DNA of 64,000 bases from JBAZAX01 sp041671765 (GTDB lineage: Bacteria; Babelota; Babeliae; Babelales; RVW-14), in the NCBI GenBank assembly GCA_041671765.1, contig JBAZAX010000002.1, forward strand, positions 1 to 64,000, written 5' to 3'. Below, one piece after another: positions 8,120-16,375 of the stretch. Within the stretch, counting starts at the first letter, position 1; every line of letters begins with the position of its first letter. The position numbers and the translations under genes were made by a program. The notes under the pieces were generated by a model that was not told the origin of the DNA, did no database searches, and saw nothing but the letters and a program-made list of their open reading frames with translations.

Positions 8120-9415
8120 TCATCTATTCAACACATAAGTCTCAAGTAATTTTTTCAGTGAAATTTTTTTCCAGATATTTAAACGCCCATTACAACACGG
8201 CAGTGCTATGACAGCTCCATCAACAGAAAGTTCTCCTGAAGAAACTCCGGATTCAGGATCTAATTCTTGAATTTTAATATATTGGCCATGTACAAATTTC
8301 CATATTTTAGTTCTAGTATTTAAGCCCCCTGCCATTACCAAAGATTTATCATAGGAAATTTTAACAAATTCCGCCCAACTATTTGAGCTAAGCTTTTGCA
8401 ACAGACTATAGCTGCAATTAGTTGAGTTGAATTGCAATACATTTAATTCTTCGGATGCAACAACAATAATATTTTTATCTTCTGATAGAGCCGCAGTATG
8501 AAGAAATCTATCTTCACTTGTAATGGTAGCAGCTAGTGCATAATGTGGTATCTCTAGCATCTCACTTAACTCAATACGATGTGCTATATCTCTTAACTCT
8601 AAATCAGTTAATCCGATGCGATCCATTTTCCAGACATAGATACTTGGGGTGTAAATTAACGTGGAACAAAATATAAAAACCTCTTGATCTGCAGAAAATT
8701 TTAAATTTTTTGGATATAACTGATGACCATAAAATTCTCTTACCTGATTATATACATTCCCATCAAAATGCCAAAAATTTATTGTACGATCATCACACCC
8801 AATAACTATAAGCTTCTGATCCTGCGAAATAGCAACAGATAACACAAATGAGTTACAGGCCAGGCGTTGAAAATAAGTATATTCTGTTCCATTAAATTTC
8901 CATATATTTACTGAATCATCATCCATGGATGACGTTATAATTAAATTTTTATCTGAGGAAATTAAAACAGAATCTATTTTGGCTCTCCCCTTCTTAAAAA
9001 AGTGCCCCCGCAGTGTTTGAAAATATTGGTAGCTCTCACCGTTCAGCCTCCATATTTTCACGCAAGAATCACCGCCACCGGTGACAATAAGTTCATTATC
9101 ACTTGAAATACAAACAGATTCAACATAACGATCTGCTTGTATTGTCTGCGATAACTCATAATATTGTTTGAGGAATAATGATAACACATCAAATAATTTC
9201 GCCTCAATTTCTTGAATTAAATCGCCTGGTAATCTTGATTGTAATTCTCCAAGCCTAGCAACAGGATCAGATGATTTTAATATATCAGAAACTATTCTAT
9301 CATATGACAAAGCTAAAAGACTTGGGACAGAATTTGAATCCATTGCATCTGCATAATTATTTTTTGAGCAACAAATAATGATAAATAAAAAAAATATTTT
9401 TCTAATATTCTTCAT
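8120..9415 (-). CDS. Secreted WD40-repeat protein (copy 1)
   Basis: The product has 431 residues. An N-terminal hydrophobic segment with CC (residues 7-17) reads as a signal or lipoprotein peptide. A short helical region precedes five to six WD40-like blades. Examples are SVCISSDNELIVTGGGDSCVKIW, SVLISSDKNLIITSS..DDSVNIW and SVAISQDQKLIVIGCDDRTINFW (each shown in part). The repeats form a beta-propeller for protein interaction; no enzyme motif is seen. It is a close paralogue of the next gene upstream, including the 3' flanks, so the pair arose by tandem duplication. It is secreted by inference and its partner is unknown. Confidence 0.85.
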   Translation of the reverse strand: MKNIRKIFFLFIIICCSKNNYADAMDSNSVPSLLALSYDRIVSDILKSSDPVARLGELQSRLPGDLIQEIEAKLFDVLSLFLKQYYELSQTIQADRYVESVCISSDNELIVTGGGDSCVKIWRLNGESYQYFQTLRGHFFKKGRAKIDSVLISSDKNLIITSSMDDDSVNIWKFNGTEYTYFQRLACNSFVLSVAISQDQKLIVIGCDDRTINFWHFDGNVYNQVREFYGHQLYPKNLKFSADQEVFIFCSTLIYTPSIYVWKMDRIGLTDLELRDIAHRIELSEMLEIPHYALAATITSEDRFLHTAALSEDKNIIVVASEELNVLQFNSTNCSYSLLQKLSSNSWAEFVKISYDKSLVMAGGLNTRTKIWKFVHGQYIKIQELDPESGVSSGELSVDGAVIALPCCNGRLNIWKKISLKKLLETYVLNR

Positions 9416-9460
9416 AAGATTCCAAGCATTATTAATTATTTAAATGATTCTTTTTATCAT

Positions 9461-10789
9461 CTATTCAACAGCAAGAATCTGGCATTTCTTTGCATAAATT
9501 TCAAGTAATTTTTCAAGTGATATTCTTTTCCAAATATTGATACACCCGTTGTCACCGGTTAAAACAACAACATGCCCATTCACAGAAAGATCTCCCTTAG
9601 AAACTCCAAATTGGCAATCTATTTCTTGAATTTTAACATATTTATCTTGTTGTCTTATAAATTTCCATATCTCAATTTTATCATTTGGCCTACCCGCCAT
9701 TATTAAAGATTTATCATAGGAAACTTTAACAAACTGAGCCCACCCTCCTGTGCTAAGTTGTTGTAATAGGCTACAACTATAATCAGCTCCATTGAGTCTC
9801 AATACATTCAAATCTTCGGATGCAACAACAATAATATCTCTATCTTCGGACAAATCCGCGGCATTGAGATGACTACACCAATTTACAATTGTATTAGCTA
9901 ATCGATATTGCGGAACTCCGATCGGCTCGATCTCGTCCAATTTCAAAATTCGAATACTAGGAGTCCCTCCTAACATAGAACAACATGTAACGGTTCTCTT
10001 ATCTGAAGAAAATTTTAGATTTTCCGGATATACATTAGGATCAGAAAAATTTTGCCCCTCATTATATTTATTTCCATCAAAATACCAAAACCGTATTGTA
10101 TTATCATCGCATCCAACAATGATAATTTGCTGATCTTGTGAGATAGAGATAGATAATACCAAAGAATTACAGGCTAACTGTTGAAAATATGTGTATTCGG
10201 ATCCATTAAATTTCCAAATATTTACTGAATCATCATCAATAGATCCAGTAATAATTAAATTATTGTCTAAAGAAATTAATACGGAATCTACTCGATCCAT
10301 ATTTGGCACAGAAAAAAAATCCTGCTCCGAAGAAATTAATGCATAATCTTTTTTTGACATGCCCCTCTTAGCAAAGTGTCCTGGCAGTGTTTGAAAATAT
10401 TCATATCCCTTCCCATTAAATCGCCATATTTTTACGGAAGAATCATTCCCTCCTGTTACAATAAGTTGGTTGTCCATTGAAATACAAACGGATGCTATGG
10501 CGTTATGAGATTGAATTGTCTGAAATAAATCATATTGTTGCTTGCAGTCAAACGAAAGTATGTTAAATAATTCATTCTCAACTTCTTGTATTAACTCAAC
10601 TGGCAAACTTGATTGTGCTTTTCTAAACATATCAACAGGATTATGTGATCTTAATATATCAGAAACTATTTTATCACATGCTATCTTTGCAAGGCACGGG
10701 GTCAACTTTGAACTCATGGCACCAGCGTAATAATTTTCTGAACAACAAATAACAAACAATAATAAAAATAAATAACTAAATTTTTTCAT
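9461..10789 (-). CDS. Secreted WD40-repeat protein (copy 2)
   Basis: This 442-residue protein is paralogous to the preceding entry along its whole length. It has the same signal-peptide layout (LLLFVICCSEN), the same helical N-terminal region, and blades such as SVCISMDNQLIVTGGNDSSV, DDSVNIWKFNGSEY and DDNTIRFWYFDGN. It carries an extra ~15-residue stretch (near residue 160) between the first and second blades that copy 1 lacks. Copy 1 in turn has a longer segment before the LNVL blade. The length difference suggests divergence after duplication. The likely role is a surface or exported interaction protein. No catalytic residues are seen. Confidence 0.85.
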   Translation of the reverse strand: MKKFSYLFLLLFVICCSENYYAGAMSSKLTPCLAKIACDKIVSDILRSHNPVDMFRKAQSSLPVELIQEVENELFNILSFDCKQQYDLFQTIQSHNAIASVCISMDNQLIVTGGNDSSVKIWRFNGKGYEYFQTLPGHFAKRGMSKKDYALISSEQDFFSVPNMDRVDSVLISLDNNLIITGSIDDDSVNIWKFNGSEYTYFQQLACNSLVLSISISQDQQIIIVGCDDNTIRFWYFDGNKYNEGQNFSDPNVYPENLKFSSDKRTVTCCSMLGGTPSIRILKLDEIEPIGVPQYRLANTIVNWCSHLNAADLSEDRDIIVVASEDLNVLRLNGADYSCSLLQQLSTGGWAQFVKVSYDKSLIMAGRPNDKIEIWKFIRQQDKYVKIQEIDCQFGVSKGDLSVNGHVVVLTGDNGCINIWKRISLEKLLEIYAKKCQILAVE

Positions 10790-10801
10790 AATGCATTGGA
10801 C

Positions 10802-10830
10802 CTTATAAAGATTAAGAACAATTTTGACAA
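10802..10830 (-). promoter_or_regulatory. Possible promoter for the WD40 pair
   Basis: On the minus strand, TTGTCA (10825-10830), a 17-base spacer and TATAAG (10802-10807) precede the ATG at 10789. The predicted leader would be only a few bases, so either the transcript is nearly leaderless or the match is fortuitous. Confidence 0.35.
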
Positions 10831-10926
10831 TTAAAACTATTTATTGTCCTGCAGAATAACCTAAATGCAAAAAAATGTTAATTTAAATTTAGAGTAATAG
10901 TATTGATTCTAAGAGCTAGCATAAAC

Positions 10927-12177
10927 TTAAATAATTATCGGATTCAAAATCCAATCTTCAAATCGCAAATCCGTTTTTAAAATTCCGTAAACAGCTCTGT
11001 CTACTATTCCATATTCTGTTGCCGTAGTAAATGTAAAAATAGGAATTTTCTGATGAGCCACCACTATTTGACCAGCTGCCCACTCATCTTGACTGACAAC
11101 CCCATCCCATTGAATAGGCGCCCCCTGTTGTAGCTGATCTTTAAATATTGATAAACCACCTGCATGATGTTGATGCCCACGAAAAATTGCCAGAATACCG
11201 CTATCTTTAAACCACTTCACCATATCACATGTGGATAAATATTCTAACCAACTAATTCTTTTTAAATTCATTTCTATAGTAGATCCATTTCCTTGAAAAT
11301 CCCCCCACACAAAACCATTCACAGCATCAGTACGACCAAAACCAATCTTGTTAAAATCAATATAACTAACCATCTCCGAATTATTTAAAAAATATCGCAT
11401 ATCACAACATGGATCAATAGCCCCATGACAACACTGTATCCAGTTATCTCCGGATTTTAGGTATAAAACAAGCACAAGCCGCTTGTACAACTCATCAAAT
11501 TTTTTCAAATAAATTGCCCCATTATCCACCCCATATTTTGCAACTAACTCAGCAAAAAAACCGACTGGAGTATCACTATTTTGCAACAAATTTTCATGGT
11601 TACCTCTCAAAACAAAAACTTTATCCCAATTTGCCAACTTTAAGCGCAATAGTGTATACCAAACCTCAACACCATACATACCACGATCAACATAGTCACC
11701 TGTAAAAACAATATACAAATTATTTTTTATAATTTTAAAATCATCAGCTACATATTTTTTTATAATTTTTAATAAAGAATGAGCACTACCATGAATATCC
11801 CCAACAAAAACTATTTCACCCCCAAGAGGGACAATTTGTTTCTGACAATAGGAGAGATTTACATCTGTCGCAAAATTAAACTGCGCACGAAACAGACTCA
11901 AATACTCCTCGATTAATTTACTGATACACGAAAATGGGATAAACAACTGTGGCAGATGACTGAACACTTTTAACTGATCTTCCACGACTAAATCATCCAT
12001 ACGCCTTTGCTCAGGCATATTATCCATTTGCTGGATAAACCAACTTAACGGTTTCTTGTCAGCAGAAGAATCGCCCAATAAAATTGGAAGCCTGGAGGCA
12101 GAATTTATCCACGGCAACCATAAAACAATTAATACAAAAAACAACACCCTAAATCTGTAAATTTGCTTGTAATTCAT
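10927..12177 (-). CDS. Secreted PPP-family serine/threonine phosphatase-like protein
   Basis: This metallophosphatase has an N-terminal signal peptide (FRVLFFVLIVLWLPWINSAS). The canonical PPP blocks appear in order: GDIHG, GDYVDRG, RGNHE, then the late metal ligands in CCHGAIDP and FRGHQHHAGG. This is the eukaryote-like PP1/PP2A/bacterial PPP family, which dephosphorylates Ser/Thr. The ~100 residues between the signal peptide and the GDIHG block include a helical segment (FIPFSCISKLIEEYLSLF) of unknown role. ATG at 12177 is preferred over the GTG at 12183 because GGGGAG lies five to six bases upstream. Export plus the neighbouring WD40 genes suggests a host-directed role, which is inference. 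Confidence 0.88.
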   Translation of the reverse strand: MNYKQIYRFRVLFFVLIVLWLPWINSASRLPILLGDSSADKKPLSWFIQQMDNMPEQRRMDDLVVEDQLKVFSHLPQLFIPFSCISKLIEEYLSLFRAQFNFATDVNLSYCQKQIVPLGGEIVFVGDIHGSAHSLLKIIKKYVADDFKIIKNNLYIVFTGDYVDRGMYGVEVWYTLLRLKLANWDKVFVLRGNHENLLQNSDTPVGFFAELVAKYGVDNGAIYLKKFDELYKRLVLVLYLKSGDNWIQCCHGAIDPCCDMRYFLNNSEMVSYIDFNKIGFGRTDAVNGFVWGDFQGNGSTIEMNLKRISWLEYLSTCDMVKWFKDSGILAIFRGHQHHAGGLSIFKDQLQQGAPIQWDGVVSQDEWAAGQIVVAHQKIPIFTFTTATEYGIVDRAVYGILKTDLRFEDWILNPIII

Positions 12178-12281
12178 CGACACTCCCCATATTCAAGCAT
12201 CAGTGCAATAAATTAATGCACTAGCTCAAGATTGCCAATATCTAATACAAATTGTCAATGAATTAATAATTACTATATCAA

Positions 12282-13436
12282 TTACTTGCTTCGCAGATGC
12301 AATCGCATATGCCCTTTTTGAATTCCCTCCCCAATCAGGGCTTTAAGCGCTGCAAAATTCTGCGCCAGGCCAACACTTGCAATAATTTGTGCAAGATCTG
12401 AGGCAGATTTTACATCAAGAATTTTTAAACAAAGTTTAGCAAAAGGATTATTTTTTGTAGCGCCACCAACGATGCCAACAACAAGTGGAATTTCGATTGT
12501 TCCAACAAGATTACCACTCTCATTTTTTGAATATTCTGTTAAAGGCTTATAAGAATTGTGCATAGCCGCGTATCCATGAACACCAGACTCGATTGCACGA
12601 AAATCATTGCCTGTTGCCAAACAAACTGCATCAATTCCATTCATTATGCCTTTGTTATGTGTAATGGCACGGAATATATCAATTTTTGCAATCTCATTTG
12701 CCTGGATAATTTTATTTATTAAATCAGAACCAAGCTCTTCTTTTGACCAAATGGCACGAGCTTTTACAACTCTATTAACAGCAAGATTTGATAATATTTT
12801 TAACAACACAGTGCCGCATGTTAATTTTTCTATAACAGGCGCTATTGCTTCGCACATTGTGTTTACAACATTTGCACCCATTGCATCTTTGACATCAACC
12901 AAAATATGCAAAACTAAAACTTTTCCAAGTGATATTGATTCTATTTCTCGAATATTTAAATCAAATGCTCCCCCACCCAAATTTACAAGCACAGAATCTT
13001 GAGCATTTGCAAATTCAAGAATTTCAGTTTTATGTTCTTCTATGTTTTGCTTTGCCTGAGAAATATTCGTAATATTTAAAACATGCACCTGCCCAATCAT
13101 CACAGATCGACTTACACTTGCAGTAAATCCACCACAGGTTCTGGCCAATTTTGCCGCATTACTTGCAGCTGCAATTACGCTGGCCTCTTCAGTGGCCAGC
13201 GGAACCAAATAATCTTTGCCATTAATTATAAAATTTGTAGCAAGGCCAAGCGGCACAGGAAAAACAGAAATCATATTTTCGATCATCTGCTCAGCAACGC
13301 CAAATTCCAAATTATCTTTTAAATTTAATAACAAAAGATCTTGCTCGGAAAGTCCTGCAAACTTTCTTAATAAATTAAGCCGCTCATCGCGGCTTAATTT
13401 GTAAAATTCTTTTATTCTGCTGTTGCGTTCTCTCAT
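12282..13436 (-). CDS. Hydroxymethylglutaryl-CoA reductase, class II
   Basis: It reduces HMG-CoA to mevalonate. The sequence follows the class II (Pseudomonas mevalonii/Gram-positive) pattern: ENMISVFPVPLGLATNFIING, catalytic Glu83 in ATEEASVIAAAS, DAMGANVVNTM (185-195), Lys262 in THNKGIMNGIDAV, Asp278 in GNDFRAIESG and His376 in GHMRLH. All catalytic residues are present. Length (384) is a little below the 428 of P. mevalonii. The gene is separated from the synthase operon by three unrelated genes but completes the route from acetyl-CoA to phosphomevalonate. Codons 13-22 contain a perfect 12-bp hairpin. The start has no clear SD and may be coupled to the gene ending five bases upstream. Confidence 0.92.
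   Translation of the reverse strand: MRERNSRIKEFYKLSRDERLNLLRKFAGLSEQDLLLLNLKDNLEFGVAEQMIENMISVFPVPLGLATNFIINGKDYLVPLATEEASVIAAASNAAKLARTCGGFTASVSRSVMIGQVHVLNITNISQAKQNIEEHKTEILEFANAQDSVLVNLGGGAFDLNIREIESISLGKVLVLHILVDVKDAMGANVVNTMCEAIAPVIEKLTCGTVLLKILSNLAVNRVVKARAIWSKEELGSDLINKIIQANEIAKIDIFRAITHNKGIMNGIDAVCLATGNDFRAIESGVHGYAAMHNSYKPLTEYSKNESGNLVGTIEIPLVVGIVGGATKNNPFAKLCLKILDVKSASDLAQIIASVGLAQNFAALKALIGEGIQKGHMRLHLRSK
13372..13400 (-). promoter_or_regulatory. Strong hairpin inside the hmgR coding start
   Basis: A perfect 12-bp stem (13372-13383/13389-13400, loop of five) lies within codons 13-22 of HMG-CoA reductase. On the coding strand it is followed by TTTATT. It matches a second copy at 14052-14098 that sits in a terminator position. 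It may act as an attenuator or mRNA-stability structure; the role is not proven. Confidence 0.45.
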
Positions 13437-13441
13437 TGTTA

Positions 13442-13897
13442 TTACAATTTTGGAACCAATTGACTTAAAACCCTTTGTTTATCCATAGCATTCATTAAGC
13501 AGACACAAAAACCCGTAACCATAACACGATATAACTTTTCTACTTGATGGCATAAATCAGCCATAGCGGACTTTGTGCACACGTCATATCGACATATCTG
13601 CATTAAATTTTTGAGTATAATATTTTTCAAAACTTCTACTCTATGTTTAGCAATATAAGATAATTCATACGATTTTAAACTTTCGTCTAGCAAAAAATAC
13701 GAAAATTCAACATAGACATTATATGGAATCTCAGAGGGTTTAATTTGATCAACTAATGACTCAATCGATGCAACATTGTAACAAGCATTTACAGAAGAAG
13801 ATCTTATAAAACTAGCAAACGCTGTCTCAAATGATTCTGTCATTGCAGATAAGCTAGATACACCAAAAAAAACAATCGCTATAACAAATTTTCTCAT
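13442..13897 (-). CDS. Small secreted protein of unknown function
   Basis: The product is 151 residues from the ATG at 13897, where AAGGA lies five bases upstream. An upstream in-frame GTG is less likely. A signal peptide (MRKFVIAIVFFGVSSLSAM) is followed by a helical, Cys-containing domain (CYNVA, CRYDVC, CHQVE, GFCVCL). I recognise no family. The pattern VEFSYFLLDESL and later VTGFCVCLMNAM loosely resembles the neighbouring protein at 14109-14777 (YKKFMYFLLSQLL, LPGFCLILSQII), so the two may be distant paralogues. Its stop lies five bases from the HMG-CoA reductase start, so the two are probably co-transcribed. Confidence 0.65.
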   Translation of the reverse strand: MRKFVIAIVFFGVSSLSAMTESFETAFASFIRSSSVNACYNVASIESLVDQIKPSEIPYNVYVEFSYFLLDESLKSYELSYIAKHRVEVLKNIILKNLMQICRYDVCTKSAMADLCHQVEKLYRVMVTGFCVCLMNAMDKQRVLSQLVPKL

Positions 13898-14055
13898 AAA
13901 AATCCTTAACACTAAAAAACATTATAAATTTAGTTAAAAACTCCAAAAACGTACCCCCTTAGTGTTATGCTATTAAAAACGTTTTTTAAAAAAAATCAAG
14001 TTTTAAAATTAAAAACAAAAAATTATATTTTAAAAATTGTATTACGCTGCTAATA

Positions 14056-14082
14056 AAATAAGCCGCTTACCGCGGCTTATTT
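14056..14082 (-). terminator. Intrinsic terminator downstream of the 14109-14777 gene
   Basis: A perfect 11-bp stem (14056-14066/14072-14082) with loop TTACC is followed on the minus strand by TTTTATT. It lies 26 bases past the stop codon. The surrounding 47 bases are about 90% identical to the hmgR coding start at 13369-13416. Confidence 0.7.
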
Positions 14083-14108
14083 GTAAAATTTTTTTATTTA
14101 ACTACTTT

Positions 14109-14777
14109 TCATGCATGTAAAATTTCTACAGTTCCATCACCAAAAAGCCTAACCATCTTACCATCAACAACTCTAACTTCAGCGCCATCTCTTATTATTT
14201 GACTTAAAATCAAACAAAAGCCAGGCAACACAAATTGGAAAAGACTTTTTACAGATGAAGCTTCTTCGTATTCGCTTTTCTGCTCAAAAAATCTATTTTC
14301 ATATTTGCTTAACAAATTCACTTCAAGCCAACACCATAATAAGTTTTGACGATTGTCATGTATTGCATCTTCATCAATCCCATAAATGTCTCCGACGCCA
14401 TATCCAAGCTGTAATAATTGTGAAAGTAAAAAATACATGAATTTTTTATATTCCAAATAGGAGCATTCCATAGCAGAATGCGTAACCCCGCTAGCTGTTG
14501 TCACAATAGCGACTGAAGGATTAAAAGAGTCTACATATCGCTTATAAGCCACTTTAAAATCTTCTTTTAATTTTTCTGCTAAAACATGATTTTGATCAAG
14601 TTTTTTTTTCAAAACATCCGCTAAATCTAATTTAGGCCCATCTTGTTCTGGCAAAGGAGAAAAAAATCTCTCAACGCCACCATCGGGCATAGGTAACTTT
14701 GTACCAACTTTTTCATCATGACCTCCATATAAATTCAACGACAAAAACACAACAGCAGGTGCTATTAACCTTTTCAT
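14109..14777 (-). CDS. Secreted protein of unknown function
   Basis: This 222-residue protein has a signal peptide (MKRLIAPAVVFLSLNLYGG). A charged linker is followed by a mostly helical domain from residue 60. AGGGG sits four to five bases before the ATG. No known motif is visible. It shares a weak pattern with the small secreted protein at 13442-13897 (YFLL...L and GFC..L..I/M), which may indicate a lineage-specific family. It forms a one-gene unit ending in a hairpin terminator. Confidence 0.65.
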   Translation of the reverse strand: MKRLIAPAVVFLSLNLYGGHDEKVGTKLPMPDGGVERFFSPLPEQDGPKLDLADVLKKKLDQNHVLAEKLKEDFKVAYKRYVDSFNPSVAIVTTASGVTHSAMECSYLEYKKFMYFLLSQLLQLGYGVGDIYGIDEDAIHDNRQNLLWCWLEVNLLSKYENRFFEQKSEYEEASSVKSLFQFVLPGFCLILSQIIRDGAEVRVVDGKMVRLFGDGTVEILHA

Positions 14778-14914
14778 AAAACCCCTATAATAATATAAAT
14801 AATAATATAAAATTTCACACTTACAAAAACTTTATGATACCCCAACAAGAGTGCTTGCAATTAAATACTTTTTTTAAAAAAAATCAAGCCTTTTTCCATC
14901 CAAAAATATTTTAA

Positions 14915-14926
14915 ATTTGTTATACT
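14915..14926 (+). promoter_or_regulatory. Extended -10 promoter
   Basis: TTTGTTATACT (TATACT at 14921-14926 with a TG-type extension) lies 24 bases before the ATG of the MazG-like gene. No good -35 is visible. Confidence 0.45.
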
Positions 14927-14950
14927 CCTAAAAATAAACGAAGGTGTTTC

Positions 14951-15325
14951 ATGAAAAAATCAGATAAAAATATTACTATTCAAAACTTAAAAGATATTGC
15001 AAAAAAATTTAGAGATGACCGAGATTGGGCTCAATTTCACAGCCCAAAAGAATTAGCAATCGACATGTCGATTGAAACAGGTGAACTCCTAGAACTTTTC
15101 TTATGGAAAAGCAAAGAAGAAATAGCAGAAAAGCTAATTTCTGATACAAACTTTAAACAAAATGTTTCAGATGAACTTGCAGATGTTGTACACGCATGCC
15201 TAGCGTTTGCCAACTCAGCAGATATAGATCTTGCATCTGCCGTGATAACAAAAATTGAAAAAACTGCACAAAAATATCCAATTGAAAAAGCCAAAGGGCA
15301 GACCAAAAAATACACTGAGCTTTAG
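14951..15325 (+). CDS. MazG-like nucleotide pyrophosphohydrolase (dCTPase type)
   Basis: This 124-residue all-alpha NTP pyrophosphatase resembles DCTPP1/RS21-C6. RDWAQFHSPKELAIDMSIE is followed by the metal-binding TGELLELFLWK and DELADVVHACLAFAN segments, giving the EExxE...ExxD arrangement. It removes pyrophosphate from dCTP or modified dNTPs, a house-cleaning role. A close GAAGG precedes the start. It is the first gene of the plus-strand run leading into galE, 41 bases apart. Confidence 0.85.
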   Translation: MKKSDKNITIQNLKDIAKKFRDDRDWAQFHSPKELAIDMSIETGELLELFLWKSKEEIAEKLISDTNFKQNVSDELADVVHACLAFANSADIDLASAVITKIEKTAQKYPIEKAKGQTKKYTEL

Positions 15326-15366
15326 GTCAAATATTTGGATCACAAATTTTAATCGATTGGATAGTA

Positions 15367-16350
15367 ATGACAAAAAGAACAGTCTTGGTTGTTGGCGGCG
15401 CCGGTTACATCGGATCACACGCATGCTGGCTTTTACACGAACAGGGTTACGAAGTTGTAATTCTGGACGCATTATTACACAATCAAAAATTTACCCATAG
15501 CTGGGCAAAACTTATAAAAGGCGACTTTGCAGATCAAAAACTACTCAAAGCCATTTTTACTAATTACAAAATAGATACCGTAATGCATTTTGCAGCATTT
15601 ATCGAAGTTGGTGAGTCAGTAAAAAAACCAAAAGATTTTTATAATAACAACGTAACTAAAACATTAACGTTGCTTGATACTATGCTTGAATATAACGTCA
15701 AAAAATTTATATTCTCTTCGAGCTGCGCCGTCTATGGCGTACCACAAAAACTTCCACTTGATGAAGCGCATCCACTGGCACCAATTAATCCTTATGGCAA
15801 AAATAAACTAACAATTGAATTTGTTTTACAAGACTACCACACGGCATATAATTTAAACTATGTATCATTACGTTATTTCAACGCAGCGGGGGCACACTTT
15901 GAACAAGGTCTAGGCGAGCAACACTCCCCAGAAACACATGTAATTCCACTGCTAATAAGAGCAGCAATGCAAGACAAAGAATTTTTTATCTTTGGCGATA
16001 ATTATCCAACACATGATGGCACATGCGTAAGAGACTACGTACATGTTCTTGATATTGCCCAAGCACACATATTGGCGTACGACTACCTAGAAAAGCACGG
16101 AAAATCAAATAGCTTCAATCTCGGCTCACAAAATGGTAATACAATTAAAGAATTAATTAAACAAATTGAACAAATTTGTAAAAAGAAAATCAAAACCAAA
16201 TATTGGCCAAGAAGAGAAGGAGATGTGCCTATTTTAGTTGCAAATTCAAATAAAGCGCAACAAGAACTTGGCTGGGAAGCAAAGCTCTCAGATCTAGAAA
16301 ATATTTTAAAAAGCGCTTATGAATGGGAACTAATACTTAAAAAAATGTAA
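15367..16350 (+). CDS. galE: UDP-glucose 4-epimerase
   Basis: This NAD-dependent extended SDR (327 residues) interconverts UDP-glucose and UDP-galactose. The Rossmann motif is GGAGYIGSHACWLL at residues 9-22. The catalytic region has SSSCAVYG and YGKNK (YxxxK), followed by RYFNAAGAH and RDYVHVLDIA, all typical of GalE. It opens a polysaccharide cluster: UDP-galactose could feed the membrane glycosyltransferases and the UDP-galactopyranose-mutase-like flavoprotein downstream. The next gene starts 25 bases on, behind a GGGAG site. Confidence 0.93.
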   Translation: MTKRTVLVVGGAGYIGSHACWLLHEQGYEVVILDALLHNQKFTHSWAKLIKGDFADQKLLKAIFTNYKIDTVMHFAAFIEVGESVKKPKDFYNNNVTKTLTLLDTMLEYNVKKFIFSSSCAVYGVPQKLPLDEAHPLAPINPYGKNKLTIEFVLQDYHTAYNLNYVSLRYFNAAGAHFEQGLGEQHSPETHVIPLLIRAAMQDKEFFIFGDNYPTHDGTCVRDYVHVLDIAQAHILAYDYLEKHGKSNSFNLGSQNGNTIKELIKQIEQICKKKIKTKYWPRREGDVPILVANSNKAQQELGWEAKLSDLENILKSAYEWELILKKM

Positions 16351-16375
16351 AAAATAATAAAAGTAGGGAGAAGAG

